From positions 1 through 48,060 of the forward strand of contig CAZBZV010000028.1 in assembly GCA_964496505.1 (NCBI GenBank): 48,060 nt of DNA. Direction: 5' to 3'. The stretch's first letter is position 1; the number at the start of each line of letters is the position of its first letter. This DNA comes from JAABVY01 sp964496505. Its GTDB lineage: Bacteria > Zixibacteria > MSB-5A5 > JAABVY01. Of this stretch, positions 34,965 to 42,662 are shown in pieces. A model generated the notes under the pieces. It was not told the origin of the DNA, ran no database searches, and was given only the letters and a program-made list of their open reading frames with translations. The position numbers and the translations under genes were made by a program.

Positions 34965-35083
34965 CTCTTCTCCCATCCGGACTGTACCGTCGGCAACTGA
35001 ATTTCACAGTTTCTGCGAACCTGTTTTGGATTCGCTCGCGGGCTTTAACCGCCGGTTGAGGAATTCCGCCTCACCCCGAAGAG
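34965..35083 (-). promoter_or_regulatory. FMN riboswitch aptamer (RFN element)
   Basis: The minus strand reads in order the conserved RFN blocks: TTCGGGGTGAGGCGGAATTC, CTCAACCGGCGGT, AGCCCGCGAGCG, GTGAAATTCAGTTGCCGACGG and TACAGTCCGGATGGGAGAAG. The P1 stem is CTCTTC (plus 35078-35083) with GAAGAG (plus 34965-34970). It binds FMN and should lower expression of the ribD-ribE-ribBA-ribH-nusB operon by ending transcription at the hairpin that follows. A second stable hairpin, with arms GAATATGC and GCGTATTC (about 34938-34957), lies between the aptamer and the terminator. Confidence 0.96.
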
Positions 35084-35095
35084 CATATTGCTCTT

Positions 35096-35123
35096 ATTTT
35101 ATAAGATATTACGTAAAAGTCAA
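35096..35123 (-). promoter_or_regulatory. Predicted promoter of the riboflavin operon
   Basis: On the minus strand TTGACT (plus 35118-35123, 5 of 6) and TAAAAT (plus 35096-35101, 5 of 6) are spaced by 16 bases. Transcription would begin near 35089, just before the aptamer P1 stem. The 222 bases from 35124 to the polA stop at 35346 hold no gene, and only a weak CAAAA/TTTTG hairpin that might end polA transcription. Confidence 0.65.
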
Positions 35124-35345
35124 GCAAGATTAGAGTAATATTTGCGGAAAATCAGCATTTTTAACTAGGCCTATAATTTCTGTAAAATGATGCCGAATCG
35201 GGCATACCGGCCATCTCGAACATCAAATGCAATTCTCTTCTCAATACCAGTAATCCGGAAAAGCAGGCTAATCGCATAAAAAGCTAATATAATAATAATT
35301 TCCCGATTTAACAAAACGCCTGATTTTGCCAATCACGATTGCAGA

Positions 35346-38060
35346 CTATTTGCATTCCAGCCAGGTCGGGCCGGTTCCCATGTCGACCTTGATCGGAACG
35401 TCGAGCTGAACCGAATTCTCCATGCAGTCTCGTACAATCTCCTCTACATCATCCAGCTCATCCTTATGCACATCAAACACCAGCTCATCATGCACCTGCA
35501 GGATCATCTTTGAGCGCATTTCCCGAATCTTCCTGTAAACTTCAATCATGGCGATCTTGATAATGTCGGCGGCGGTACCCTGAATGGGCGTATTTATTGC
35601 AGTGCGTTCAGCGAACTGTCTGACAGCGCGATTCCTGCTGTTAATCTCCGGCACATAGCGGCGGCGTCCGAACATGGTGGAAACAAAGCCGTCTATTTTG
35701 GCCTGCTCGATAGTAGTCTCCATATATGTTTTAATTCCGGGATAGCGTGCAAAATACGTATCGATAAACTGCTTGGATTCACCCACCGACATATCCGACT
35801 GCATCGAAAGCCCGTATGCGCTGACGCCATATATAACCGCGAAATTGGCCGTTTTGGCCATACGCCTCATATTGGGATCGACTTCATCCATCGGCACACC
35901 ATAGACCTCGGAGGCTGTACGGCTGTGGATATCCTCGTCATTTTTAAATGCCTCCAGCATCTTATCGTCCTGCGCAATATGCGCCATTATGCGTAGTTCT
36001 ACCTGGGAATAGTCCGCACCCAGAAGGACATAGTCTTCATCCCGCGGAACAAAGGCCTTTCGGATTTGCGCGCCCTGTTCGGTTCTAATCGGTATGTTCT
36101 GCAGGTTGGGATCGGAGGATGACAGCCGTCCGGTAGCAGCCACTGTCTGATTGAAGGATGTATGTACCCTTCCGGTCTTTTTGTTTATCAATAGCGGGAT
36201 AGCGTCGATATATGTGCTCTTTAGTTTCGAGAGCTGGCGGTAGTCCAGAATTATCTGCGGCAAAGGATGTTCCTTTGCCAGGACCTCGAGTGTCGACTGA
36301 TCGGTAGAATAGCCCTTTTTCTTCTCGGTCTTTCTTCCCGGCTTGAGCCCCAGCTTCTCGAACAGCAATTCCTGAAGCTGTTGTGTCGAATTTATATTGA
36401 ACTCATACCCGGCAAAATTATAAATCTCCTGTGCCTTCTCAGCGATCACCGTTTCCATTTCCTTGGACAAATCGCCCAGAATATCCTTGTCGATCTTTAC
36501 ACCGGCAAGCTCGATCTCCGCCAGCACCTCGATAAGCGGAATCTCGATCTCATCGAAGAGCTTCTGCATCTCAGCCTTTTTCAAAAGCGGCTCGAGCTTG
36601 TTCTTCACCCGCAATGTGATATCGGTATCCTCGACCGCATAGAAGGTCGCTTTCTTTACGGGTACCACCGAAAATGGAAGCTGCTTTTTGCCGGAGCCGA
36701 TAAGCTCTGTTATGGGCTGTACGGTGTAATTTAGATGTTCCAGCGCCAGACGGCCGAGATTATGCTGGCGCGAGGAGGGATTTATCAAGTACGAGGCTAC
36801 CATTGTATCGAAAACAATGCCGGCCATATATATATCATAATTGGTAAGGACCTGGTAGTCGTATTTTAGATTCTGGCCGATCTTTTTTATCTTTTCATCT
36901 TCAAGAACCGGCTTTAAAAGATTAAGTGTCTCTTCAAACGGCAGATTGGCTTTTTCGTCATCATGCCCGAGGGGAATATACCATCCCGAGCATTCATCAA
37001 GGCTGATCGAGACTCCCACCAGGTCGGAGCCGATTGCTGTCAACGAGGTGGTCTCGGTGTCGACCGTCATCTGCTTTTGTTTCTTAATCTCTGTGATGAT
37101 TTTCTTTAGCTCTTTGGTATCCTTTACGAGCTGGTAATCGACCTCAGCCTTCTTCTCTTCTTTTTTTTTGAGCTCTTTGGAGCTTTCGCCCAGGATTTCC
37201 TCAATGAAGCGGCTGAATTCCATATCGAGGAAAATCTCGCGCAGCCTGTCGGCGTTCACCTCTCCCCGCTTTAAGTCATCAACCTTCAGATCGATATCGA
37301 CATCGGTTAGAATTGTCACCAGCTCTTTCGACAATCTGGCATTTTCGATATTGTCCTTGACCTTATTTCGTATCCCCTTGGCGGTTATTTCATCCGCATT
37401 CTGCAGTACCGCTTCCAGACTTCCGAATTGGTCAATGAGCTTCAATGCCGTCTTGGGTCCGACTCCGGGTATGCCGGGTATGTTATCCGAGGTATCGCCC
37501 ATCAAACCCATCAAATCTATCACCTTCTCGGGCGGAACGCCCAGCTTCTCAACAACCCCGTCTTTATCTATGATTTCCAGATCGGAACCGGTCTTTTGCG
37601 GTTTGAGAATCTTGATCTTATCGGTTACCAGCTGGTTGAAATCCTTATCCGAGGTCAAAATCAGAACATCATAGCTTTTATCAGCCGCACGGTTAGCAAG
37701 CGTGGCGATAACATCATCCGCCTCCACACCGTCCTTCTCGATCAGCGGTATATTCATGGCCTCGACCACTTCATGCAGTCTTGGAAGCTGATCGGCCATA
37801 TCCTCAGGCATCTTGGCCCGGGTGGATTTGTATTCCTTGTACATCTCATGCCGATGGGTGGGAGCGGCGGTATCGAATACTACGGCAAGATGTGTAGGAT
37901 CATAATTCTGCAGGATAGACCAGAGTGAATTCACAAAGCCAAAAGATACTGAGGTGTTCTCTCCCTTTGAATTGATTAGCGGATTTCTGATAAAGGCAAA
38001 AAACGAGCGGTAGGCCAGCGCCGAGCCATCCACAAGTATAACGGTTTTCTTATCAGCCAT
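35346..38060 (-). CDS. polA: DNA polymerase I
   Basis: This repair and primer-removal polymerase has 904 residues and three domains. The 5'-3' nuclease (about 1-290) has LVDGSALAYRSFFAF, EADDVIATLA and the SDKDFNQLV and GDTSDNIPGIPG metal sites. The 3'-5' proofreading domain (about 305-490) keeps its acidic residues in VDTETTSL, QNLKYDYQVL and YAVEDTDITLR, so proofreading is probably active, unlike in many Gram-positive and Thermus enzymes. The polymerase (about 500-904) has LGADYSQVELRIMAHI, RMAKTANFAVIYG and LQVHDELVFDV. The ATG at 38060 overlaps the end of nadD. Confidence 0.97.
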   Translation of the reverse strand: MADKKTVILVDGSALAYRSFFAFIRNPLINSKGENTSVSFGFVNSLWSILQNYDPTHLAVVFDTAAPTHRHEMYKEYKSTRAKMPEDMADQLPRLHEVVEAMNIPLIEKDGVEADDVIATLANRAADKSYDVLILTSDKDFNQLVTDKIKILKPQKTGSDLEIIDKDGVVEKLGVPPEKVIDLMGLMGDTSDNIPGIPGVGPKTALKLIDQFGSLEAVLQNADEITAKGIRNKVKDNIENARLSKELVTILTDVDIDLKVDDLKRGEVNADRLREIFLDMEFSRFIEEILGESSKELKKKEEKKAEVDYQLVKDTKELKKIITEIKKQKQMTVDTETTSLTAIGSDLVGVSISLDECSGWYIPLGHDDEKANLPFEETLNLLKPVLEDEKIKKIGQNLKYDYQVLTNYDIYMAGIVFDTMVASYLINPSSRQHNLGRLALEHLNYTVQPITELIGSGKKQLPFSVVPVKKATFYAVEDTDITLRVKNKLEPLLKKAEMQKLFDEIEIPLIEVLAEIELAGVKIDKDILGDLSKEMETVIAEKAQEIYNFAGYEFNINSTQQLQELLFEKLGLKPGRKTEKKKGYSTDQSTLEVLAKEHPLPQIILDYRQLSKLKSTYIDAIPLLINKKTGRVHTSFNQTVAATGRLSSSDPNLQNIPIRTEQGAQIRKAFVPRDEDYVLLGADYSQVELRIMAHIAQDDKMLEAFKNDEDIHSRTASEVYGVPMDEVDPNMRRMAKTANFAVIYGVSAYGLSMQSDMSVGESKQFIDTYFARYPGIKTYMETTIEQAKIDGFVSTMFGRRRYVPEINSRNRAVRQFAERTAINTPIQGTAADIIKIAMIEVYRKIREMRSKMILQVHDELVFDVHKDELDDVEEIVRDCMENSVQLDVPIKVDMGTGPTWLECK

Positions 38061-38658
38061 ATAAATTGTTCCCCTTTATATATTCTGCGACCTTTTCAGG
38101 TACAAATTTGTCAATCGGTCTGCCGTTTCTAACGGCTTCACGAATTTGCGTGGAGGATATATCCACCGGAGGCATGTCGATTTCAATGATCCTGCCCCTG
38201 TACTTTCCTGGGGCTGAGCCTTCCTCTCCGGGACGTTTCGCCATCACAATCTGCGCCAGTCTCATAATCTCCTCCGGCTTGTACCAATCCTCCATCTTTT
38301 TCAAGTTATCCGATCCAATCAGAAAGTAAAGCGCAAATTCCGGATATTCCTTTTTTAGCTTTTTCAATGTTTTTAATGTATATGACTGCCCTTCGATATG
38401 AGATTCCAGATCGGAGGCTTCAAAGCCATCTTCGTTTTCTACCGAAATCTCGGTCATCCTGAGCCTGTGGGCATAATCCGAAATCTCCTCTCGATGCGGA
38501 GGCTTATAGGTCGGGATCAGAAGGACTTTATTCAGATTTAATTGTTCAAGCGCATGCCTGCTGAGTGCGAGGTGGCCGTTATGAATGGGGTCGAACAGGC
38601 CGCCCAGAATTCCGAGCTTATTCCTGCGCCCGTTCATCGCTGGAGGTTTGCTGTTCAT
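38053..38658 (-). CDS. nadD: Nicotinate-nucleotide adenylyltransferase
   Basis: The enzyme adenylates nicotinate mononucleotide in NAD synthesis. The 201-residue product has the nucleotidyltransferase motif GGLFDPIHNGHLALS and the C-terminal DISSTQIREAVRNG, with LIGSDNLKKMEDW between them. The open frame starts at 38658 and overlaps bamD by 41 bases. The ATG seven codons later (38637) would suit the family's short N-terminus as well, and neither has a clear ribosome site. Its end overlaps polA by 8 bases. Confidence 0.92.
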   Translation of the reverse strand: MNSKPPAMNGRRNKLGILGGLFDPIHNGHLALSRHALEQLNLNKVLLIPTYKPPHREEISDYAHRLRMTEISVENEDGFEASDLESHIEGQSYTLKTLKKLKKEYPEFALYFLIGSDNLKKMEDWYKPEEIMRLAQIVMAKRPGEEGSAPGKYRGRIIEIDMPPVDISSTQIREAVRNGRPIDKFVPEKVAEYIKGNNLYG

Positions 38659-39403
38659 TCTCGATCTTTGCTAATATATCATCATATTTATCTTTGGCTT
38701 TGTCGAACCATTCATGCTCGGGGAAAGCATTCATCATATTCTTGAGTTTGGCCTTGGCATCGTCATACTTCTCTTCCTTGCGGTCTATTTCGGCCAGCAT
38801 ATAAAGCGATTTTCCAACCCATTCCGGAATCGAATAGTTGGTCACTACCGATTCGAAGTAAATCCGCGCCGCGCGCCTGTCTCCTATCTTGTAATAAACC
38901 ATGCCGTTCTTGAAGTCTTTTGATGCCAGCCGGGCATTGCAGGAATCAAGCAGTGTGCGAACATTGGGACGATAGGGTGAGTCGGGAAAGTCCTCCAGAA
39001 AATTCTCTATCGTTTGTATGGACTTCTTTACGCCGTCTTGTTCCAGTCCGACATTATTGGGGGAATCTTCGAAATATGAGCGCGCAACCATGTAGTGCGC
39101 CTGATCGGCCAGCGGCGAGGTGGGATAGTTGGTCAGGAGTCTCCTGAATTCCCCCACTGCCAGAATGTAATCCTCCTGATTGAAGTAGCACATACCCAGA
39201 TAAAATGTCACCGAATCGGCCAGCTTGGTACCGTGAAAACGGAATATCACAGTTTGAAAAGCCTCAACAGCCTGATCATATTTTTCATTTTGATAAAGCT
39301 TTCTGGCATATTCGAACTGATCCTCAGGAGTATCGAATACCTTAAGGTTGCCTGCGGCGCAGGCGAATATCAGAATAGTCAGAAACGCTGCCAGATATCT
39401 CAT
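38618..39403 (-). CDS. bamD: Outer-membrane assembly lipoprotein BamD
   Basis: BamD is the essential TPR lipoprotein of the BAM complex that inserts beta-barrels in the outer membrane. The 261-residue product has a lipoprotein signal with the lipobox Cys at about 15 (LIFAC). Helical TPR repeats follow: FEYARKLYQNEKYDQAVEAF, DSVTFYLGMCYFNQEDY, LADQAHYMVARSYF and PDSPYRPNVRTLLDSC, then ADIDRKEE-like repeats near the C-terminus. The family length is about 245-265. AGAGGT precedes the ATG. It sits with lolA and other envelope genes, which supports the call over a generic TPR lipoprotein. Confidence 0.85.
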   Translation of the reverse strand: MRYLAAFLTILIFACAAGNLKVFDTPEDQFEYARKLYQNEKYDQAVEAFQTVIFRFHGTKLADSVTFYLGMCYFNQEDYILAVGEFRRLLTNYPTSPLADQAHYMVARSYFEDSPNNVGLEQDGVKKSIQTIENFLEDFPDSPYRPNVRTLLDSCNARLASKDFKNGMVYYKIGDRRAARIYFESVVTNYSIPEWVGKSLYMLAEIDRKEEKYDDAKAKLKNMMNAFPEHEWFDKAKDKYDDILAKIENEQQTSSDERAQE

Positions 39404-39414
39404 TTAGACCTCTC

Positions 39415-40020
39415 TCAACGTGAAGAAAAGAAGAGATATACCAGACCGCCCAGAAGCCCCGATATTATCACAGGCTCCCAGATACGATTGCGGTTCGTCG
39501 AGGGTAGTTCCGCCCTGAACACTCCGGAATTTTGCGTCTGCATTTCTCTGGCAAAATCCCACTCTATTTCCTCACTATATTTGTCAGAATAATCCTTCTG
39601 CCACAATACCCTTGCGTTATCATCGTACAAAGTGGCAAACAAAGCCGCTTCGAAATTTCTTATAAGCTGACCGCTGGAGAAAAGCGACCCGCCGACTTTA
39701 TCGTAATAAAAGGCATAATTATACAGATTGATTTCCAATCTGTCAAAGCTTATATCTCCATTATTAATATACAAGTTGGCTACCCTTTGTTTCAGGGCGC
39801 CTATCATTATATTGCTGAAATAATCCTCGGGGCACTTCTCGCATTTGAAATCCAATGCCAGGCTGTCGGACAACTCCATCTCATTGAGAAGAGAATCTGT
39901 CATGTGAAGAAATGCTGCTTTTGCGAATTCATCATTGGAAATGGGCTGGTCCTGTGCATATCCAGCCGTTCCCGGCAGCAGAAAAAGCGCCGCCGCAAAC
40001 AGCATCATCTTAGCCCGCAT
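39415..40020 (-). CDS. Unknown exported protein with C-terminal membrane anchor
   Basis: I do not recognise a family. The product of about 201 residues has a signal peptide (MRAKMMLFAAALFLLPGTAG, cleavage after YAQ) and a C-x2-C pair (CEKCPEDYF). An alpha/beta-looking middle has LYDDNARVLWQKDYSDKY, a pattern reminiscent of periplasmic proteins that bind envelope partners. It ends in a hydrophobic segment followed by SSR (ISGLLGGLVYLFFSSR). The open frame extends to 40119, but the ATG at 40020 has GGGAG 4 bases before it, overlaps the end of the transglycosylase gene, and starts a clean signal peptide. Its place between a lytic transglycosylase and bamD suggests an envelope role. Confidence 0.75.
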   Translation of the reverse strand: MRAKMMLFAAALFLLPGTAGYAQDQPISNDEFAKAAFLHMTDSLLNEMELSDSLALDFKCEKCPEDYFSNIMIGALKQRVANLYINNGDISFDRLEINLYNYAFYYDKVGGSLFSSGQLIRNFEAALFATLYDDNARVLWQKDYSDKYSEEIEWDFAREMQTQNSGVFRAELPSTNRNRIWEPVIISGLLGGLVYLFFSSR

Positions 40021-40666
40021 ATTTCTCCCTGAAATCGTTATAAGCATCCAGCACTCGTTCGACATAAGACCTGGGGAGGGGTTCGTCCGAGCGCAGACGC
40101 CGACGAGTCTCGGTTTCACCCAGATTGTAGGCTACGATGGCGTGCTTGAGGTCTTTGAATTTGAGGATCAATTCGTACAGATACAGGCTACCCAGCCTGA
40201 CATTATACTTCGGATCGAACAGATTGTATTTGCCCGACCAGTCTATACCGCCGCGCCTGGCAAGGTCAGAGCCTGTCGAGGGCTTCATCTGCATCAAACC
40301 CATAGCGCCTTTATTCGAAACAGCGCGTTTTTTGAAAGAGCTTTCGACTTTGATTACCGCCAGAAGAAACAGCGGATCGTACCCGTATTTCTTGCTTTCG
40401 GTGTAAACAGTATTTGTAAGGCGCCCGATTTCGCCCGGTCCCAGATTCGACTGAAGATCCTGGATTATATCCTGGATAACCAGCTTTTCCTTCAGCTCCC
40501 TGATCTGGGCCTGCTGACGGAATATCAGCCGTTCATTTTCATATTTGTCGTAGATTAAATAAAGGAGGGCCATAGACTGGATCATATAAATCAGAACCAG
40601 AATAAAAGCCACGGGCCGTGAAATAACCATTCCGGCAGTTCGGATAGTCTTTAATTTGGCCGGCAT
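40010..40666 (-). CDS. Membrane-anchored lytic transglycosylase (SLT domain)
   Basis: This 218-residue protein has one N-terminal membrane segment (about residues 13-35), a short coiled region (ERLIFRQQAQIRELKEKL) and a C-terminal lysozyme-like SLT domain (about 85-210). The catalytic glutamate is in LAVIKVESSF, followed by SNKGAMGLMQMKP, NLFDPKYNVRLGSLYL and AIVAYNLGE. Such enzymes cleave the peptidoglycan glycan strand with formation of an anhydro end. The gene starts 3 bases after rimO and overlaps the next gene. Confidence 0.9.
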   Translation of the reverse strand: MPAKLKTIRTAGMVISRPVAFILVLIYMIQSMALLYLIYDKYENERLIFRQQAQIRELKEKLVIQDIIQDLQSNLGPGEIGRLTNTVYTESKKYGYDPLFLLAVIKVESSFKKRAVSNKGAMGLMQMKPSTGSDLARRGGIDWSGKYNLFDPKYNVRLGSLYLYELILKFKDLKHAIVAYNLGETETRRRLRSDEPLPRSYVERVLDAYNDFREKYAG

Positions 40667-40669
40667 GTT

Positions 40670-41986
40670 CTATTCCTTCCACTCCTCCGCAGAAAGATCA
40701 TAGGCCTCAAATCCGGTAATTCTGACGTTGTAAAAGCGGCCGGGTTTAAACTTTCCCTTTACCTTGATATATCCATCAATCTCGGGAGCCTGGTCATAGG
40801 CTCGTCCTATATAATAACCATCTTTATGCTTTTCATCAATTAATACTTCAACCTTTTTTCCCAGCAGTTTTGCATTCCTGTCCATGGACTGCCCCATTAC
40901 CAGCATCATCAGCTCATCGATCCGTCCCGCAGTTACTTTCTCAGTTATCTGCGGCTCCATCGTGGCCGAGGGAGTAACCTCTTCCCTGCTGTAGGCAAAC
41001 ACCCCCACACGCTCGATCTTATATTCCTTCTGGAAATCCCAGAGCTCCTGAAACTCCTCTTTGGTCTCGGTCGGGAAGCCGATTATATAGGTTGTCCTTA
41101 AAACCAGATTTTTGATCTTTTTTCTTAATCGGTTTATGAGATTGATCATCTGTTTGGCGGTTATCTTGCGATTCATCTCCTTCAGAATCCGGTCGGAAAT
41201 ATGCTGAATAGGCAGATCGAGATAGGGCACCACTTTTTCCGATTTACCCAGGTAGTCGATCAGCTCTTTGTAGTAATGCGCCGGATGAGTATACATCAGC
41301 CTGATCCATTTAACGCCTTCAACCTGTTCCAGCTTTTCCAGCAGCCCATGCAGCCTTTGCTTGCCGTAGATATCCACGCCATATTGGGTTGAATCCTGGG
41401 CGATCAGCATAATCTCTCTGGCCCCCTGCTCAGTCAGATATTTGGCCTCATCGACAATTTTGGAGACCTTGCGTGAACGATATCTTCCGCGGATAAACGG
41501 TATGGTGCAATATGAACAGAAATTATCACAGCCGTCCGATATCTTCAGATATGCATACGGCATCTCACCCGGTTTTTGCATGAAGTCGTATTCTTTGTAC
41601 TTCGTGGGAAGAACCGAATCCTTAACCTTCTTGCCGTCCCTTATTCCCAAAATTTTATCCTTGGCATGACTGAGGTTGGCGATTCCAACCACAAGGTCGA
41701 CCTCGGGAAATTCATCCTGGATCATATCCTTGTAGCGCTGCGCCAGGCATCCGGCCATAACCAGCTTAGCGTTTCTTTTCTCCTTGAGCTTGGCCATAGC
41801 CAAAATTTCATCAATAGATTCCTCTTTTGCAGGATCTATGAATCCGCAGGTATTGACAATGATCAGATCGGCTTTTTTGGGATTCTTTACGGTCTCCATA
41901 CCTTCCGCCTCGAGCATTCGAAGCAGCACATTGCCGTCGACCTCATTTTTGGGGCAGCCGAGATTTTTTATAAACACTTTTTGCAT
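40670..41986 (-). CDS. rimO: Ribosomal protein S12 methylthiotransferase RimO
   Basis: This radical-SAM enzyme adds a methylthio group to an aspartate of ribosomal protein S12. The 438-residue product has three domains. The N-terminal UPF0004 domain carries the auxiliary cluster cysteines (LGCPKN, VNTCGFIDPAKEES, MAGCLAQRY). The radical-SAM core has C-x3-C-x2-C in SDGCDNFCSYCTIPFIRG. A C-terminal TRAM domain follows (about 370-438). LGCPKNEVDGN and the TIPFIRG-type core favour RimO over MiaB. It starts 3 bases after lolA. Confidence 0.95.
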   Translation of the reverse strand: MQKVFIKNLGCPKNEVDGNVLLRMLEAEGMETVKNPKKADLIIVNTCGFIDPAKEESIDEILAMAKLKEKRNAKLVMAGCLAQRYKDMIQDEFPEVDLVVGIANLSHAKDKILGIRDGKKVKDSVLPTKYKEYDFMQKPGEMPYAYLKISDGCDNFCSYCTIPFIRGRYRSRKVSKIVDEAKYLTEQGAREIMLIAQDSTQYGVDIYGKQRLHGLLEKLEQVEGVKWIRLMYTHPAHYYKELIDYLGKSEKVVPYLDLPIQHISDRILKEMNRKITAKQMINLINRLRKKIKNLVLRTTYIIGFPTETKEEFQELWDFQKEYKIERVGVFAYSREEVTPSATMEPQITEKVTAGRIDELMMLVMGQSMDRNAKLLGKKVEVLIDEKHKDGYYIGRAYDQAPEIDGYIKVKGKFKPGRFYNVRITGFEAYDLSAEEWKE

Positions 41987-41989
41987 AAT

Positions 41990-42634
41990 CTATGGAAGCC
42001 TGATTTCCTCTACCCCTTTTGGAGTTTTAAACTTGAATACTTCTGCGGGTATTTTGCGATCTATCTTATAATCTTTGAATCTAATTGTAACCAGATTACC
42101 GTTTATATCTTTATATTCCGCCCTCTTTGTGAGGAAATCTTCCGGATCTATAAACAAATACATTTCCTTTATGAAATTGTCCTTATCCAGGGCCGTAAGC
42201 AGAATTTTATAACATTCGCCAAAATCACATTCATTATCAGCCAATAAATCGGCCTCATACCCTTCTTTGAACGTAAAAATATATTCCGAGGGACGCACCA
42301 GATCTTCCACCTTATGCACCGAATCGATTTTCACCTGCTTGTTCTCGACCGAATAAACCCAGATCAGAATCGAATCCGAGACAATAGTCTGATCTTCGGT
42401 CTCGATCCTGAATTTATCGTTATTTGAAAGAAATATCTTGCCCGAGGTCTTATCGACAGTTGCAAAAACTCCGGAGCTTACCTCCTGTTCGAAATCAACC
42501 TGCAAAGTCTCGATCTCCTCAAGCCGGTTATCGATCTTCTTTAATACATCATCCTCCTTCGAGGCTGACAAATTAATTACGAATAGAAGGGTGATAATAG
42601 CGGAATAGATTATAATGTGTAGCGGTTTTCTCAT
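41990..42634 (-). CDS. lolA: Outer-membrane lipoprotein carrier protein LolA
   Basis: LolA carries lipoproteins across the periplasm from LolCDE to the outer membrane. The 214-residue product has a signal peptide (1-24). It then has the family N-terminus IETLQVDFEQEVSSGVF, the SGKIFLSNNDKFRIE strand region, LIWVYSVENKQV and late strands with RFKDYKIDRKIPAEVFKFK. The LolA unclosed-barrel pattern and length are standard. It follows ftsK by 28 bases. Downstream bamD and the LptD-like gene nearby form an outer-membrane biogenesis neighbourhood. Confidence 0.9.
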   Translation of the reverse strand: MRKPLHIIIYSAIITLLFVINLSASKEDDVLKKIDNRLEEIETLQVDFEQEVSSGVFATVDKTSGKIFLSNNDKFRIETEDQTIVSDSILIWVYSVENKQVKIDSVHKVEDLVRPSEYIFTFKEGYEADLLADNECDFGECYKILLTALDKDNFIKEMYLFIDPEDFLTKRAEYKDINGNLVTIRFKDYKIDRKIPAEVFKFKTPKGVEEIRLP

Positions 42635-42662
42635 ATTATTTCTTATACAACACAGATACGGC

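Noticed and set aside
38455..38470. TCATCCTGAG match inside nadD as a third repeat copy
   Set aside because: Only about ten bases match and no second arm follows; the codons fit the conserved nadD protein.
40021..40119. N-terminal extension of the unknown exported protein
   Set aside because: It lies wholly in the transglycosylase gene and would bury the signal peptide; GGGAG marks the ATG at 40020.
41576..42247. Plus-strand open frame of 223 codons across rimO and lolA
   Set aside because: It is antisense to two genes with clear family motifs and shows no recognisable domain.
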